Positions 1 to 7,468 of a stretch of 64,000 nt of DNA are shown here, in pieces. Source of the stretch: Burkholderiales bacterium (GTDB taxonomy: Bacteria > Pseudomonadota > Gammaproteobacteria > Burkholderiales > Burkholderiaceae_C); NCBI GenBank assembly GCA_026932235.1, contig JAIXKR010000118.1, forward strand, positions 1 to 64,000, in the 5' to 3' direction. A program made the position numbers and the translations under genes. Numbering within the stretch: position 1 is the first letter of the stretch; each line of letters begins with the position of its first letter. The notes beneath the pieces were generated by a model. It did no database searches and was not told where the DNA came from. It worked only from the letters and a program-made list of their open reading frames with translations.

Positions 1-176
1 TGCTCGTGCCGCCGCTGCCGGCCTTCTACCACCGGCCCAAGACGCTGGAGGAGGTCATCGACCAGTCGGTGAACAAGGCGCTGGACCAGTTCGGCATCGA
101 CTGCAGCCTCTTCCGGCGCTGGACCGGCAACGAAGAGCGCGAACATGCCCGCGCCCGCAGCGCCGAGCGTGGCTGA
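1..176 (+). CDS. ubiX: UbiX-family flavin prenyltransferase, C-terminal fragment
   Basis: Only the last 57 codons are in the window; the reading frame enters at base 3 and stops at 174-176. The visible tail contains PPLPAFYHRPKTLEEVIDQ followed by NKALDQFGID, the hallmark C-terminus of UbiX/Pad1 enzymes. This family joins dimethylallyl phosphate to FMN to make the prenylated FMN used by UbiD-type decarboxylases. The next gene starts inside this one (32 bp overlap) and is a riboflavin kinase, so the pair could couple FMN supply to FMN prenylation. The 5' end lies outside the window, so start and full length cannot be judged. The family assignment rests on the tail only but is distinctive. Confidence 0.85.
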   Translation, partial: LVPPLPAFYHRPKTLEEVIDQSVNKALDQFGIDCSLFRRWTGNEEREHARARSAERG

Positions 177-588
177 AGCCGCGCTAAGGGCGTCCACGTT
201 CTCGGGCGTGGTCTGCAGCGGCGTCGGCGAGGCGGCCGGCTTCCTCGCCATCGACTGGGTGCGCGACGGAATGCGGCACGCCTTCGGTTTCGAACCCTGG
301 CCGGGCACGCTGAACCTGCGCATGGACGGCACCGACTGGCAGCGCTGGCGCGCCCGCCTGTTCGAGCACCCGGCCATCGTCCTCGAGCCCGCACCGGGCT
401 TCTGCCCCGCGCGCTGCTTCGCCGTGCGCCTGGCCGACCGCATCGACGGCGCGATCGTCTTCCCCGAAGTCCCCGGCTACCCGCAGGACAAGCTGGAAAT
501 CGTCGCCCCGCTGCATCTGCGCACCGCACTCGCGCTGCAGGACGGCGACCGCCTGCGCGTGCAGGTGAATCCCGCAGCAGCCTCATGA
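145..588 (+). CDS. CTP-dependent riboflavin kinase, archaeal RibK/DUF120 type
   Basis: The 147-residue protein consists almost entirely of the DUF120 fold of archaeal riboflavin kinase, which makes FMN from riboflavin using CTP rather than ATP. Visible signatures are SGVGEAAGF (residues 25-33, nucleotide loop), FGFEPWPGTLNLRM (47-60, the family's GFxPxPGTLN block) and a closing GYPQDKLEIVAPLHLR block (111-126) before LQDGD. No DNA-binding N-terminal domain is attached, unlike many archaeal members. The ATG at 145 lies inside ubiX, giving a 32 bp overlap and implying co-translation. Most bacteria use the unrelated bifunctional RibF, so this is an unusual gene here. Activity and nucleotide preference are inferred from family motifs. 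Confidence 0.82.
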   Translation: MPAPAAPSVAEAALRASTFSGVVCSGVGEAAGFLAIDWVRDGMRHAFGFEPWPGTLNLRMDGTDWQRWRARLFEHPAIVLEPAPGFCPARCFAVRLADRIDGAIVFPEVPGYPQDKLEIVAPLHLRTALALQDGDRLRVQVNPAAAS

Positions 589-1064
589 GCAAGACCACCC
601 GCACCCTGGACGAGCCCACGCTCGAACTGCTCGCCGATGGCAGCCCGGTCCTGCTGCTGAGCGCCGACGCGAAAGGCCGCCCGCACGCCACCTACTCCTG
701 GGCGATCGCGCTGACCGGCAAGCGCCTGCGCATCGCCGTCGATCGCGGCGGCCACACCAGCACCAACTGGCGCAAGAGCGGTCAGGCCGCGGTGCAGATC
801 GTCGGTCAGGGCGGCCGAAACCTGCTCATCGACGGCCGCGCAAGGCAACTCGCCCCGGCATTGCATTGCGAAGCCGCGATGGAACCCTGGGAACTCGCCA
901 TCCGCGGCGTGCTCGACCAGTCCTGGCCCGGAGTTGCCACCAGCACCCTGCGCTACCGCTGGCCGCGCGAACGCGCCGCCGGGATGCGGCGCTTCGAGCG
1001 GTCGCTGTACCGCGAACTGCTGCAGGCTTTCGGCGAGGGACGCTCTTCGATGTGGAAGGAGTAA
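585..1064 (+). CDS. FMN-binding split-barrel (pyridoxamine 5'-phosphate oxidase-like) protein
   Basis: A 159-residue single-domain protein. After an N-terminal LDEPTLELLADGSPVLLLS stretch, the segment ADAKGRPHATYSWAIALTGKRLRIAVD is typical of PNPOx-like split-barrel proteins, and TSTNWRKSGQAAVQIVG follows in the usual flavin-contact position. The ATG overlaps the stop of the riboflavin kinase gene as ATGA, so the three genes ubiX, riboflavin kinase and this one form one translationally coupled unit built around FMN. The substrate is unknown. It may be an FMN- or F420-type reductase, or a flavin-carrying partner of a decarboxylase. Family call is good; specific function is not known. Confidence 0.7.
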   Translation: MSKTTRTLDEPTLELLADGSPVLLLSADAKGRPHATYSWAIALTGKRLRIAVDRGGHTSTNWRKSGQAAVQIVGQGGRNLLIDGRARQLAPALHCEAAMEPWELAIRGVLDQSWPGVATSTLRYRWPRERAAGMRRFERSLYRELLQAFGEGRSSMWKE

Positions 1065-1081
1065 CGGGTCGCGGTGTCGAC

Positions 1082-1104
1082 ATCCCCCGGCAGAAGCGGG
1101 GGAT
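1082..1104. terminator. Hairpin between convergent genes
   Basis: ATCCCCCG (1082-1089) pairs perfectly with CGGGGGAT (1097-1104) around a 7-nt loop. It lies between the stop of the split-barrel gene and the stop of the oppositely oriented universal stress protein, where a bidirectional terminator would sit. There is no T-tract on either side, so it would be a non-classical terminator. The left flank and stem begin GACATCCCCCGGCAGA, also found after the kinase gene near 54492. Confidence 0.5.
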
Positions 1105-1106
1105 CG

Positions 1107-1583
1107 CTATGCGTCGCCGACCGCGGCAGCGCCGTCCGCGTCGGCCTCGGCCCCTTCGCCTGCGCGCACCAGGGTGACCGGCATCGTCGCGGTCGACGCC
1201 ACCGCCAGCGCCACCTTGCCCAGGCCCACGCCTTCGGGATGGCCGGCGCCGCGGGCACCCATCACGACCAGTCCGCAGCCGTAGTTCTCGGCCAGTTCGA
1301 CGATCAGGTTCTCGGGCGCGCCGCCGGCAACCTCGCTCTCGAAGCCGTGCCCGGCCGCCTCGAGCAAGGCCTCGGCCTCGCGCAGCAGGTCCGCCCCGGC
1401 AGAGCGGCGCACGGCTTCGATCCGCTCCGCGTCGTGCGCAGTCATGACCTCGTAGAGCGAGGCCGGCTCCTGCACGTTGGCGAGCACGAACTCGCACGGC
1501 AGACCGGCCGCGGCCAGTTCCATCGCCCAGCGCAGCGCCCGCAGCGCCCCCGCCGAACCATCGATCGCCACCAGCAGCTTCAT
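1107..1583 (-). CDS. Universal stress protein, UspA family
   Basis: Starting at the ATG at 1583 (preceded by a GGAGGG ribosome site) the protein has 158 residues, the normal UspA length. It begins MKLLVAIDGSAGALRALRWA, the UspA beta1 strand and nucleotide-contact Asp. Near the C-terminus VVMGARGAGHPEGVGLGKVA matches the G-2x-G-9x-G(S/T) ATP-binding motif in outline, although the usual Ser/Thr after the last Gly is replaced. The open frame extends upstream to 1712, but that part is arginine-rich shadow sequence without a ribosome site. It is divergent from the acyl-CoA synthetase/acetyltransferase gene. A general stress or energy-limitation role is inferred from the family. Confidence 0.85.
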   Translation of the reverse strand: MKLLVAIDGSAGALRALRWAMELAAAGLPCEFVLANVQEPASLYEVMTAHDAERIEAVRRSAGADLLREAEALLEAAGHGFESEVAGGAPENLIVELAENYGCGLVVMGARGAGHPEGVGLGKVALAVASTATMPVTLVRAGEGAEADADGAAAVGDA

Positions 1584-1672
1584 CACGGACTCCCTCCACG
1601 GACCATCACCGCGCCGATGATGCCAGCGCGCCGGCCCACCCGCGCGGACGGCTTTGCAGGCATGATTGGCGC

Positions 1673-4351
1673 ATGAGCATCCGCAACCTCGACGCCCTCT
1701 TCGACCCGGCATCCGTGGCCGTCATCGGTGCTTCGACGCGCCCCGGCCGCGTCGGCAGCACGGTGTGGCGCAACCTGCGCCACGGCGGCTACGCCGGCAC
1801 GCTGATGGCCGTGAACCCGAACGCGACCGAGCTCGACGGCATCCCCGTCGCCGCTCGCGTGCAGGACCTGCCGCAGGCGCCCGAACTGGCCGTCATCTGC
1901 ACGCCGCCGGCCACCGTCCCCGGGCTGATCGCGCAGCTCGGCGCACAGGGCACGCGCGCCGCGGTGGTGATGACGGCGGGCCTCACCCCGGCGCAGAAGC
2001 AGGCGATGCTCGACGCCGCGCGCGTGCACCTGCTGCGCATCGTCGGGCCCAACTGCCTCGGCCTGCTGGCGCCGCACGCGCGGCTGAACGCCAGCTTCTC
2101 GCACGTGGACGCGGCGCCGGGGACGCTGGCCTTCATCTCGCAATCCGGCGCGCTGGCGACCTCGATGCTCGACTGGGCGCGCGGGCGCGGCGTCGGCTTC
2201 TCGACGCTGGTGTCGCTGGGCGAGCGCTCGGACGTCGACTTCGGCGACCTGCTCGACTGGCTCGCCAGCGACGCGCGCACGCGCGCCATCCTGCTCTACA
2301 TCGAATCGATCGAGGCGCCGCGCAAGTTCATGTCGGCGGCGCGCGCGGCCGCGCGCAACAAGCCGGTGATCGTCGTCAAGGCCGGGCGCTCGACGCAGGG
2401 CGCGGCGGCAGCAGCCTCGCATACCGGGGCGCTGGCCAGCGCCGACATCGTCTTCGACGCCGCCATCCGCCGCGCCGGCATGCTGCGCGTGGACACGCTG
2501 CAGGACCTCTTCGTCGCCGCCGAGGTCTTGTCGCACATGCGCGGCAACCTCATCGACGACGACACGACCGCGCCCGAGCGGCTGACGCTGGTCACCAACG
2601 GCGGCGGGGCCGGCGTCATGGCCGCCGACGCCGCGGCCGCTGCCGACCTCGACCTGGCCGAGCTGCCGCAGGCGACACGCCGCGCGCTGGACGCCTTCCT
2701 GCCGGCCAACTGGTCGCGCGCCAATCCGGTGGACATCATCGGCGACGCCCCGGTCGAGCGCTACGTGCAGACGCTGCAGGCGCTGCTCGAGTCGCCCGAG
2801 ACCGGGACGCTGGTCTTCATGCATTCGCCCACCGCGATCGTTCCCAGCGCCGACATCGCCGCCGCGCTGCTGCCGCTGGCGGCGGCGCAGCCGCAGCGCA
2901 TCGTCGCCGGCTGGATCGGCGGGCCCGGCGTGGCACAGGCGCGCGAGCGCTTCCAGGCCGCGGGCGTCCCGAGCTACGACACGCCCGAGCAGGCGGTGCA
3001 GGCCTGCGCCATGCTCGCCACCTACCGCCGCAACCAGGCCTTGCTGCGACAGGCGCCCTCGGCGCACACGGCCCCGGCCACGCCCGATCTCGCGCGCATC
3101 GACGCCATCATCGGCGCCGCACTCGCCGAGGGCCGCGAGATGCTCACCGAGCCCGAGGCCAAGGCGCTGATGGAGGCTGCCGGCATCCCGGTCACCGGCA
3201 CGCGCGTCGTCGGTGCCGACGCCGACGAGGCCGTCGCCGCGGCCGCCGCGATCGGCTACCCCGTGGTGCTGAAGATCCTTTCGCCCGACATCAGCCACAA
3301 GAGCGACGTCGGCGGCGTGGTGCTGCGCCTGGAGGACGAGGCCGCGCTGCGCCACGCCGTGCAGGCGATGCTCGCGCGCGTGCAGCGGCTGCGGCCGGAC
3401 GCGCGCATCGCCGGCTTCACCGTGCAAAGCATGGTCATCCGGCCGCAGGCGCTGGAGCTCATCATCGGCAGCCACGTCGATCCGCTCTTCGGCCCGGTGA
3501 TCCTCTTCGGCCAGGGCGGCACCGCGGTCGAGGTCGTCGCCGACCGCGCGGTGGCGCTGCCGCCGCTGAACGAGCCGCTGGCCAAGGCCTTGATCGCGCG
3601 CACGCGCATCGCGCGCCTGCTCGCGGGCTGGCGCGACGTCCCCGCGGCCGACCAGGCGGCGGTGGTGCGCGTGCTGACGACGCTGTCGCAGCTGCTCGCC
3701 GACGAGCCGCGCATCGCCGAGATCGACATCAACCCGCTGCTGGCCGACGCCAAGGGCGTGATCGCGCTCGACGCGCGCGTGCGCGTCGCGGCCGCGGCGC
3801 CGGGCGGCGCGGCGCGCTTCTCGATCCGGCCCTACCCGAGCGAACAGGTCGAGACCCTGAGCTGGCGCGAGCAGATGCTGACGCTGCGCCCGATCCGCCC
3901 CGAGGACGAGGCGCAGCACCTGGCGTTCCTCGAGCGGCTGGAGCCGATCGACATCCGCATGCGCGTCTTCTACAGCCGCCGCAGCATCGAGCCCAGCGAG
4001 CTGGCGCGCCTGACGCAGGTCGACTACGAGCGCGAGCTCGCCTTCGTCGCCACGCAAGGCGGCGGCGCGGCAGAGGAGACGCTGGCCGTGGCGCGCGCGA
4101 CCATCGACCCCGACAACGTCGATGCCGAGTTCGGCATCGTCGTGCGCAGCGACCTGAAAGGCGGCGGCCTGGGCGAGCTGCTGATGCACAAGCTCATCCG
4201 CCATCTGCGCGAGCGCGGCACACAGCGCCTCGTGGGCATCGTGCTGCGCGAGAACGCACGCATGCGCGACCTGGCGCGCGTTCTGGGCTTCGCCGAAGAG
4301 CACACCGCGGTCGACGCCGACAGCGTGCGCGTCGTGCTGCCGTTGCGCTGA
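1673..4351 (+). CDS. Acyl-CoA synthetase (NDP-forming)/GNAT acetyltransferase fusion, Pat-like
   Basis: An 892-residue protein with the domain order of the Pat/PatZ (YfiQ) family. A CoA-binding Rossmann domain (VAVIGASTRPGRVGSTVWRNL, near residue 15) is followed by two succinyl-CoA-ligase-like domains, an ATP-grasp domain (HKSDVGGVVLRL, near 545) and a C-terminal GNAT domain (about 725-892, with DLKGGGLGELLMHKLI as acetyl-CoA loop). Family members acetylate lysines of metabolic enzymes such as acetyl-CoA synthetase. The phosphohistidine loop of active ADP-forming synthetases is present as ASHTGALASAD, so this copy could retain ligase activity. It is divergent from a universal stress protein gene. 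Confidence 0.88.
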   Translation: MSIRNLDALFDPASVAVIGASTRPGRVGSTVWRNLRHGGYAGTLMAVNPNATELDGIPVAARVQDLPQAPELAVICTPPATVPGLIAQLGAQGTRAAVVMTAGLTPAQKQAMLDAARVHLLRIVGPNCLGLLAPHARLNASFSHVDAAPGTLAFISQSGALATSMLDWARGRGVGFSTLVSLGERSDVDFGDLLDWLASDARTRAILLYIESIEAPRKFMSAARAAARNKPVIVVKAGRSTQGAAAAASHTGALASADIVFDAAIRRAGMLRVDTLQDLFVAAEVLSHMRGNLIDDDTTAPERLTLVTNGGGAGVMAADAAAAADLDLAELPQATRRALDAFLPANWSRANPVDIIGDAPVERYVQTLQALLESPETGTLVFMHSPTAIVPSADIAAALLPLAAAQPQRIVAGWIGGPGVAQARERFQAAGVPSYDTPEQAVQACAMLATYRRNQALLRQAPSAHTAPATPDLARIDAIIGAALAEGREMLTEPEAKALMEAAGIPVTGTRVVGADADEAVAAAAAIGYPVVLKILSPDISHKSDVGGVVLRLEDEAALRHAVQAMLARVQRLRPDARIAGFTVQSMVIRPQALELIIGSHVDPLFGPVILFGQGGTAVEVVADRAVALPPLNEPLAKALIARTRIARLLAGWRDVPAADQAAVVRVLTTLSQLLADEPRIAEIDINPLLADAKGVIALDARVRVAAAAPGGAARFSIRPYPSEQVETLSWREQMLTLRPIRPEDEAQHLAFLERLEPIDIRMRVFYSRRSIEPSELARLTQVDYERELAFVATQGGGAAEETLAVARATIDPDNVDAEFGIVVRSDLKGGGLGELLMHKLIRHLRERGTQRLVGIVLRENARMRDLARVLGFAEEHTAVDADSVRVVLPLR

Positions 4352-4367
4352 CGCGGCGCGCCGCCTG

Positions 4368-4393
4368 TCTCTTCCGCCCCTCTCTTCCGCCCC
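4368..4393. repeat. 13-bp tandem repeat, two copies
   Basis: TCTCTTCCGCCCC occurs twice head to tail (4368-4380 and 4381-4393), between the end of the synthetase gene and the heat-shock promoter. It is pyrimidine-rich. No function is evident. Confidence 0.7.
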
Positions 4394-4401
4394 TCGAGCC
4401 T

Positions 4402-4429
4402 CTTGAAAGCGCGCGCGGCGGTCCCAGAT
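4402..4429 (+). promoter_or_regulatory. Sigma-32 (heat-shock) type promoter
   Basis: CTTGAAA at 4402-4408 is a perfect match to the RpoH -35 box. After 13 bp comes TCCCAGAT (4422-4429), close to the CCCCATNT -10 box. The element sits about 50 bp upstream of the first Hsp20 start, exactly where regulation of a small heat-shock operon would be expected. Spacing and gene content both support it. Confidence 0.65.
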
Positions 4430-4481
4430 CCGCTTGCATCGGGGCGGAATCGTGTCCGCCCGCCGACGACGGAGGATCCGC

Positions 4482-4922
4482 ATGTACCGCAGCCTGTTTC
4501 CACGCGACCTGTTCGCCGAGTTCGACCGCCTGCAACGCGACCTGGGCGGCGCGTTCGAATACTCACCCGCCATCCGCGGCCTCGGTCGCGGCGGCTACCC
4601 GGCGCTGAACGTCGGCACCACGCCTGCCGGCGTCGAGGTCTTCGCATTCGCGCCCGGCCTGGACCCGGCGTCGGTCGACGTGCAGCTCGACCGCGGCGTG
4701 CTGACGCTCTCCGGCGAGCGCAAGGCCGCCGCCCCCGCGAGCAGCGACGAGAAGACCACGCTGCACCTGAACGAGCGCTTCGCCGGGCGCTTTCGCCGCG
4801 TCGTCAGCATGCCCGACGACATCGATCCGGCGAGCGTGAAGGCGACGTTCCGCGACGGCGTCCTGCGCGTGAGCGCCGAGCGCAAGGCCGCCGCGCAGCC
4901 GCGCCGCATCGAAGTGCAGTGA
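4482..4922 (+). CDS. Small heat-shock protein, Hsp20/alpha-crystallin family
   Basis: A 146-residue holdase chaperone. The N-terminus MYRSLFPRDLFAEFDRLQRD is the typical class A Hsp20 start. The alpha-crystallin domain runs from about residue 38 to 136 and includes ALNVGTTPAGVEVFAFAPGLD, LTLSGERK and the A-x-x-x-x-G-V-L signature as ATFRDGVLRV. The ATG at 4482 follows GGAGG at 4471-4475; upstream in-frame codons are arginine-rich non-coding sequence. It lies behind a sigma-32-like promoter and 19 bp ahead of a second Hsp20 gene, so the two probably form one heat-shock operon and may make mixed oligomers. Confidence 0.92.
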   Translation: MYRSLFPRDLFAEFDRLQRDLGGAFEYSPAIRGLGRGGYPALNVGTTPAGVEVFAFAPGLDPASVDVQLDRGVLTLSGERKAAAPASSDEKTTLHLNERFAGRFRRVVSMPDDIDPASVKATFRDGVLRVSAERKAAAQPRRIEVQ

Positions 4923-4941
4923 AGCCCGAAGGAGTCCGACC

Positions 4942-5316
4942 ATGAATGAAGTCAAGCGCAACACCGAAACGCCCGCACGCCCGCTACCGGCGCTGCTGCC
5001 GCCAGTGGACGTGATCGAGGACGCCTCGGGAATCACCCTCTATGCCGACATGCCCGGCGTGCCGCGCGACAAGCTCGGCCTGCGCGTCGAGGGCGACCAG
5101 CTCACGCTCGAAGGCGACATCGACCTCGCCCTCGACGAGGGCCTGCAGTCCACGCACGCCGAGTTGACGCTGCCGCGCTACCGCCGCGCCTTCACGCTCA
5201 GCAAGGAGCTCGACGCCGGCCGCATCAGCGCCGAACTCGCGCAGGGCGTGCTGCGCGTGCGCATCCCCAAGGCCGAGCACGCCCAGCCGCGCCGCATCGA
5301 GGTGCACGTGGCCTGA
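4942..5316 (+). CDS. Small heat-shock protein, Hsp20 family, second copy
   Basis: A 124-residue Hsp20 protein, shorter than its neighbour because the N-terminal arm is reduced to a short NEVKRNTETPARPLPALLPP segment. The alpha-crystallin domain is complete: VDVIEDASGITLYADMPGVP, LTLEGDIDLALDEG, and ELAQGVLRVRIPKAE with the conserved G-V-L. The end AQPRRIEVHVA resembles the end of the first protein, pointing to an old tandem duplication. GAAGGAG at 4928-4934 precedes the ATG. Co-transcription with the upstream gene from the heat-shock promoter is inferred from the 19 bp gap. Confidence 0.92.
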   Translation: MNEVKRNTETPARPLPALLPPVDVIEDASGITLYADMPGVPRDKLGLRVEGDQLTLEGDIDLALDEGLQSTHAELTLPRYRRAFTLSKELDAGRISAELAQGVLRVRIPKAEHAQPRRIEVHVA

Positions 5317-5418
5317 GCGAGAACCGCCCCGGGCTCCGCCCGCGGGCGGCCGTGCCGTTCACGCCGGCGCTAGCATCGGCCATCGGACCTTCCGGTCCAG
5401 CGCCTCAGGGATCATGGC

Positions 5419-6690
5419 ATGCGCATCGGACTTCGGCTGCGGCGATGGCCGCTCGCGGCTCTCGCCGCGCTCGCCGGCTGCGGCGGCGGCTTCTCGCTCT
5501 ACTTCGGCGACGGCGGCTGGCCGCTGCAGCTCGAGGTGCTCGCGCCCAGGCGCATCGAGACCGGGCGGGACTTCACGGCCAGGCCAGGCGGCCTGGACAG
5601 CTACGGCGGGCTCCACTTCGAGTGGGACTTCGGCGACGGCAGCGGCACCGCGACGAACGCCGTCGCCACGCACCGCTACGACCAGGCCGGGAGCTACACG
5701 ATCCGGCTGCGGGTCAGCGACCGCTGGGACAGCCTGCAGGCCAGCCTGAACGTCGAAGTCGGCAGCTGGTCCATCGTCGATGGTCGCCCCTGCACCGGCA
5801 CCGGGAGCAGCGGCTGGTGCCAGCTCGAGGCGCCCGGCGGCAGCAGTGCGCGCTTCGATGGACTGTGGTTCTTCGGTCCCCGCGAAGGCATCGCGCGCGA
5901 GGAAGGCGGTGCCCTCTGGCGCAGCAGCGACGGTGGGCGGCACTGGACACGCGCAGGCACGAGCGCGCAGGCCGAGTTCGCCGGCGACGGCAGCGGCTGG
6001 GATCTGCGCGGCGGGCAACTCTGGCGCAGCCCGGGGCTCGATCGCGGCTGGCGGGCCGAAGGCACGCCGGATGGCACGCTGCAGGCGGCGCAGTTCGTCG
6101 ACGAGCGGCACGGCTGGCTGCGCACGCGCGACTGCGACGGCTGCGCCGATCGCCTCCACCGCACGCAGGACGGCGCGCGCAGCTGGCAGCCGATGACGCT
6201 GCCCGCGGGCGCCGGCGCGGTGCATTTCGTCGATTCGCTGCAAGGCCTGGCCAGCGACGGCCGCAGCGCGGCCTGGACGACGCAGGACGGCGGCCTGAGC
6301 TGGACGCCGGCCGCAGTGAACTTCGGCGACCGCGGCGGCCGCGTGCAACGCATCGTCTTCGCCGGCACGCAGCAGGGCTGGATGCTGGTGGCCGACACCG
6401 CCGGCGCGTCGTGGCTGCTGCGCAGCAGCGACGGCGGGCGCAGCTGGACCGTGCCCGTGCCGGCACCCGTTGCGCACGTCGCCGACCTGGCCTTCGGCGA
6501 CCCCAGCCACGGCTGGGCGGTGGGCGCGGACGGCGTGATCCTGGCCACGCGCGACGGCGGCCTGAGCTGGCAGGCACAGGCTTCGGGCAGTGCGCAGGCG
6601 CTGCGCGTGGTGGTCGCGCTCGATGCGCGCACCGCGTGGGCGGCGGGCGCCGGCGGTACGCTGCTCGCCACGGCCACCGGAGGACGCTGA
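5419..6690 (+). CDS. Exported lipoprotein with PKD domain and BNR/YCF48-like repeats
   Basis: A 423-residue protein with a lipoprotein signal peptide: a basic start, a hydrophobic run and LAGC as lipobox (Cys about residue 21). A PKD-type domain follows (FEWDFGDGSGTATNAVATHRYDQAGSYTI, about 70-100). The rest is a beta-propeller made of Asp-box/YCF48-like repeats, seen as SSDGGRHWTRAG, TQDGGLSWTPA, SSDGGRSWTVP and TRDGGLSWQAQA. Such proteins are surface or periplasmic, and some relatives act in photosystem assembly or polysaccharide contact. No partner gene is adjacent, and the next gene begins 38 bp downstream. The function is not known. Confidence 0.8.
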   Translation: MRIGLRLRRWPLAALAALAGCGGGFSLYFGDGGWPLQLEVLAPRRIETGRDFTARPGGLDSYGGLHFEWDFGDGSGTATNAVATHRYDQAGSYTIRLRVSDRWDSLQASLNVEVGSWSIVDGRPCTGTGSSGWCQLEAPGGSSARFDGLWFFGPREGIAREEGGALWRSSDGGRHWTRAGTSAQAEFAGDGSGWDLRGGQLWRSPGLDRGWRAEGTPDGTLQAAQFVDERHGWLRTRDCDGCADRLHRTQDGARSWQPMTLPAGAGAVHFVDSLQGLASDGRSAAWTTQDGGLSWTPAAVNFGDRGGRVQRIVFAGTQQGWMLVADTAGASWLLRSSDGGRSWTVPVPAPVAHVADLAFGDPSHGWAVGADGVILATRDGGLSWQAQASGSAQALRVVVALDARTAWAAGAGGTLLATATGGR

Positions 6691-6728
6691 GCGAACACGG
6701 AAGCGGCCGGCATCGCTAAGATCGCGCC

Positions 6729-7340
6729 ATGGAAGTCAAGCTCGACAAGCGCTGGCCGATCGCCGTCGGCGTCGAACAGGCCTGGGCCGTGCTCTCGGAC
6801 ATCCGCGCCACCGCGGCCTGCATGCCAGGCGCGGCGATCACCGAGCAGGTCGATGACACGCACTACAGGGGCACGGTGCGCACGCGCATCGGCCCGGCGC
6901 AGATGCAATTCGGCGGCGAGATCGAGGTCAAGGCGCTGGACGCCGCGACGCGCTCGATGCAGATGCTCGGCAAGGGCGCGGACAAGTCGGGCTCCTCGGC
7001 GTCGATGGATCTGACGGCGCGGCTGGAACCCGCGGAGACGCCCGACACCTCGATCCTGACGGGGACGGCGACGGTTGTCGTCAGCGGCAAGCTCGCGCAG
7101 TTCGGCAACCGGCTTCTGGTACCGGTGAGCGACGCAATGCTGGCCCAGTTCGCCGACAACTTCCGCGCCGCCGCGGCGGCGGTGGCAGCGACGGCCGATG
7201 CTGCGGCCGGCGCGGGCGAGACCGTGGCCTCGCCCGGGCCGGCCGCAGCGCCGGCGCCGGTGCGCGAGCTCAACGCGCTGGCGCTGATGTGGCAGGTCTT
7301 CAAGGCCTGGCTGGCCCGACTCTTCGGCCGCAGGTCTTGA
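6729..7340 (+). CDS. CoxG/SRPBCC family protein
   Basis: A 203-residue protein. It opens MEVKLDKRWPIAVGVEQAWAVLSD with MPGAAITEQVDDTHYRGTV after it, the standard CoxG (carbon monoxide dehydrogenase subunit G) N-terminus with its START-like ligand pocket. The C-terminus has an Ala/Pro-rich linker and an amphipathic ALMWQVFKAWLARLFGRR tail that could anchor it to the membrane, as proposed for CoxG. CoxG is thought to recruit molybdenum hydroxylase to the membrane or deliver a quinone. The next gene is an XdhC-type maturation factor, consistent with a molybdenum hydroxylase connection, but no hydroxylase subunits are in the window. Confidence 0.85.
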   Translation: MEVKLDKRWPIAVGVEQAWAVLSDIRATAACMPGAAITEQVDDTHYRGTVRTRIGPAQMQFGGEIEVKALDAATRSMQMLGKGADKSGSSASMDLTARLEPAETPDTSILTGTATVVVSGKLAQFGNRLLVPVSDAMLAQFADNFRAAAAAVAATADAAAGAGETVASPGPAAAPAPVRELNALALMWQVFKAWLARLFGRRS

Positions 7341-7468
7341 TCCGCCGCGACCGGTCGCCTGCCGAAAACCCATGACGATCTCGCACGCTTGATGCAAGCG
7401 GTAGACCGCACGACCGCGACGCTGGCATGCTGCCGCGGACGAGCGTCCCGCTCGAAAGGGAGACGGCC

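Noticed and set aside
1583-4573. A 996-codon minus-strand open frame opposite the acyl-CoA synthetase gene
   Set aside because: It is the high-GC antisense shadow of a well-supported gene, with Arg/His/Ala-biased composition and no domains.
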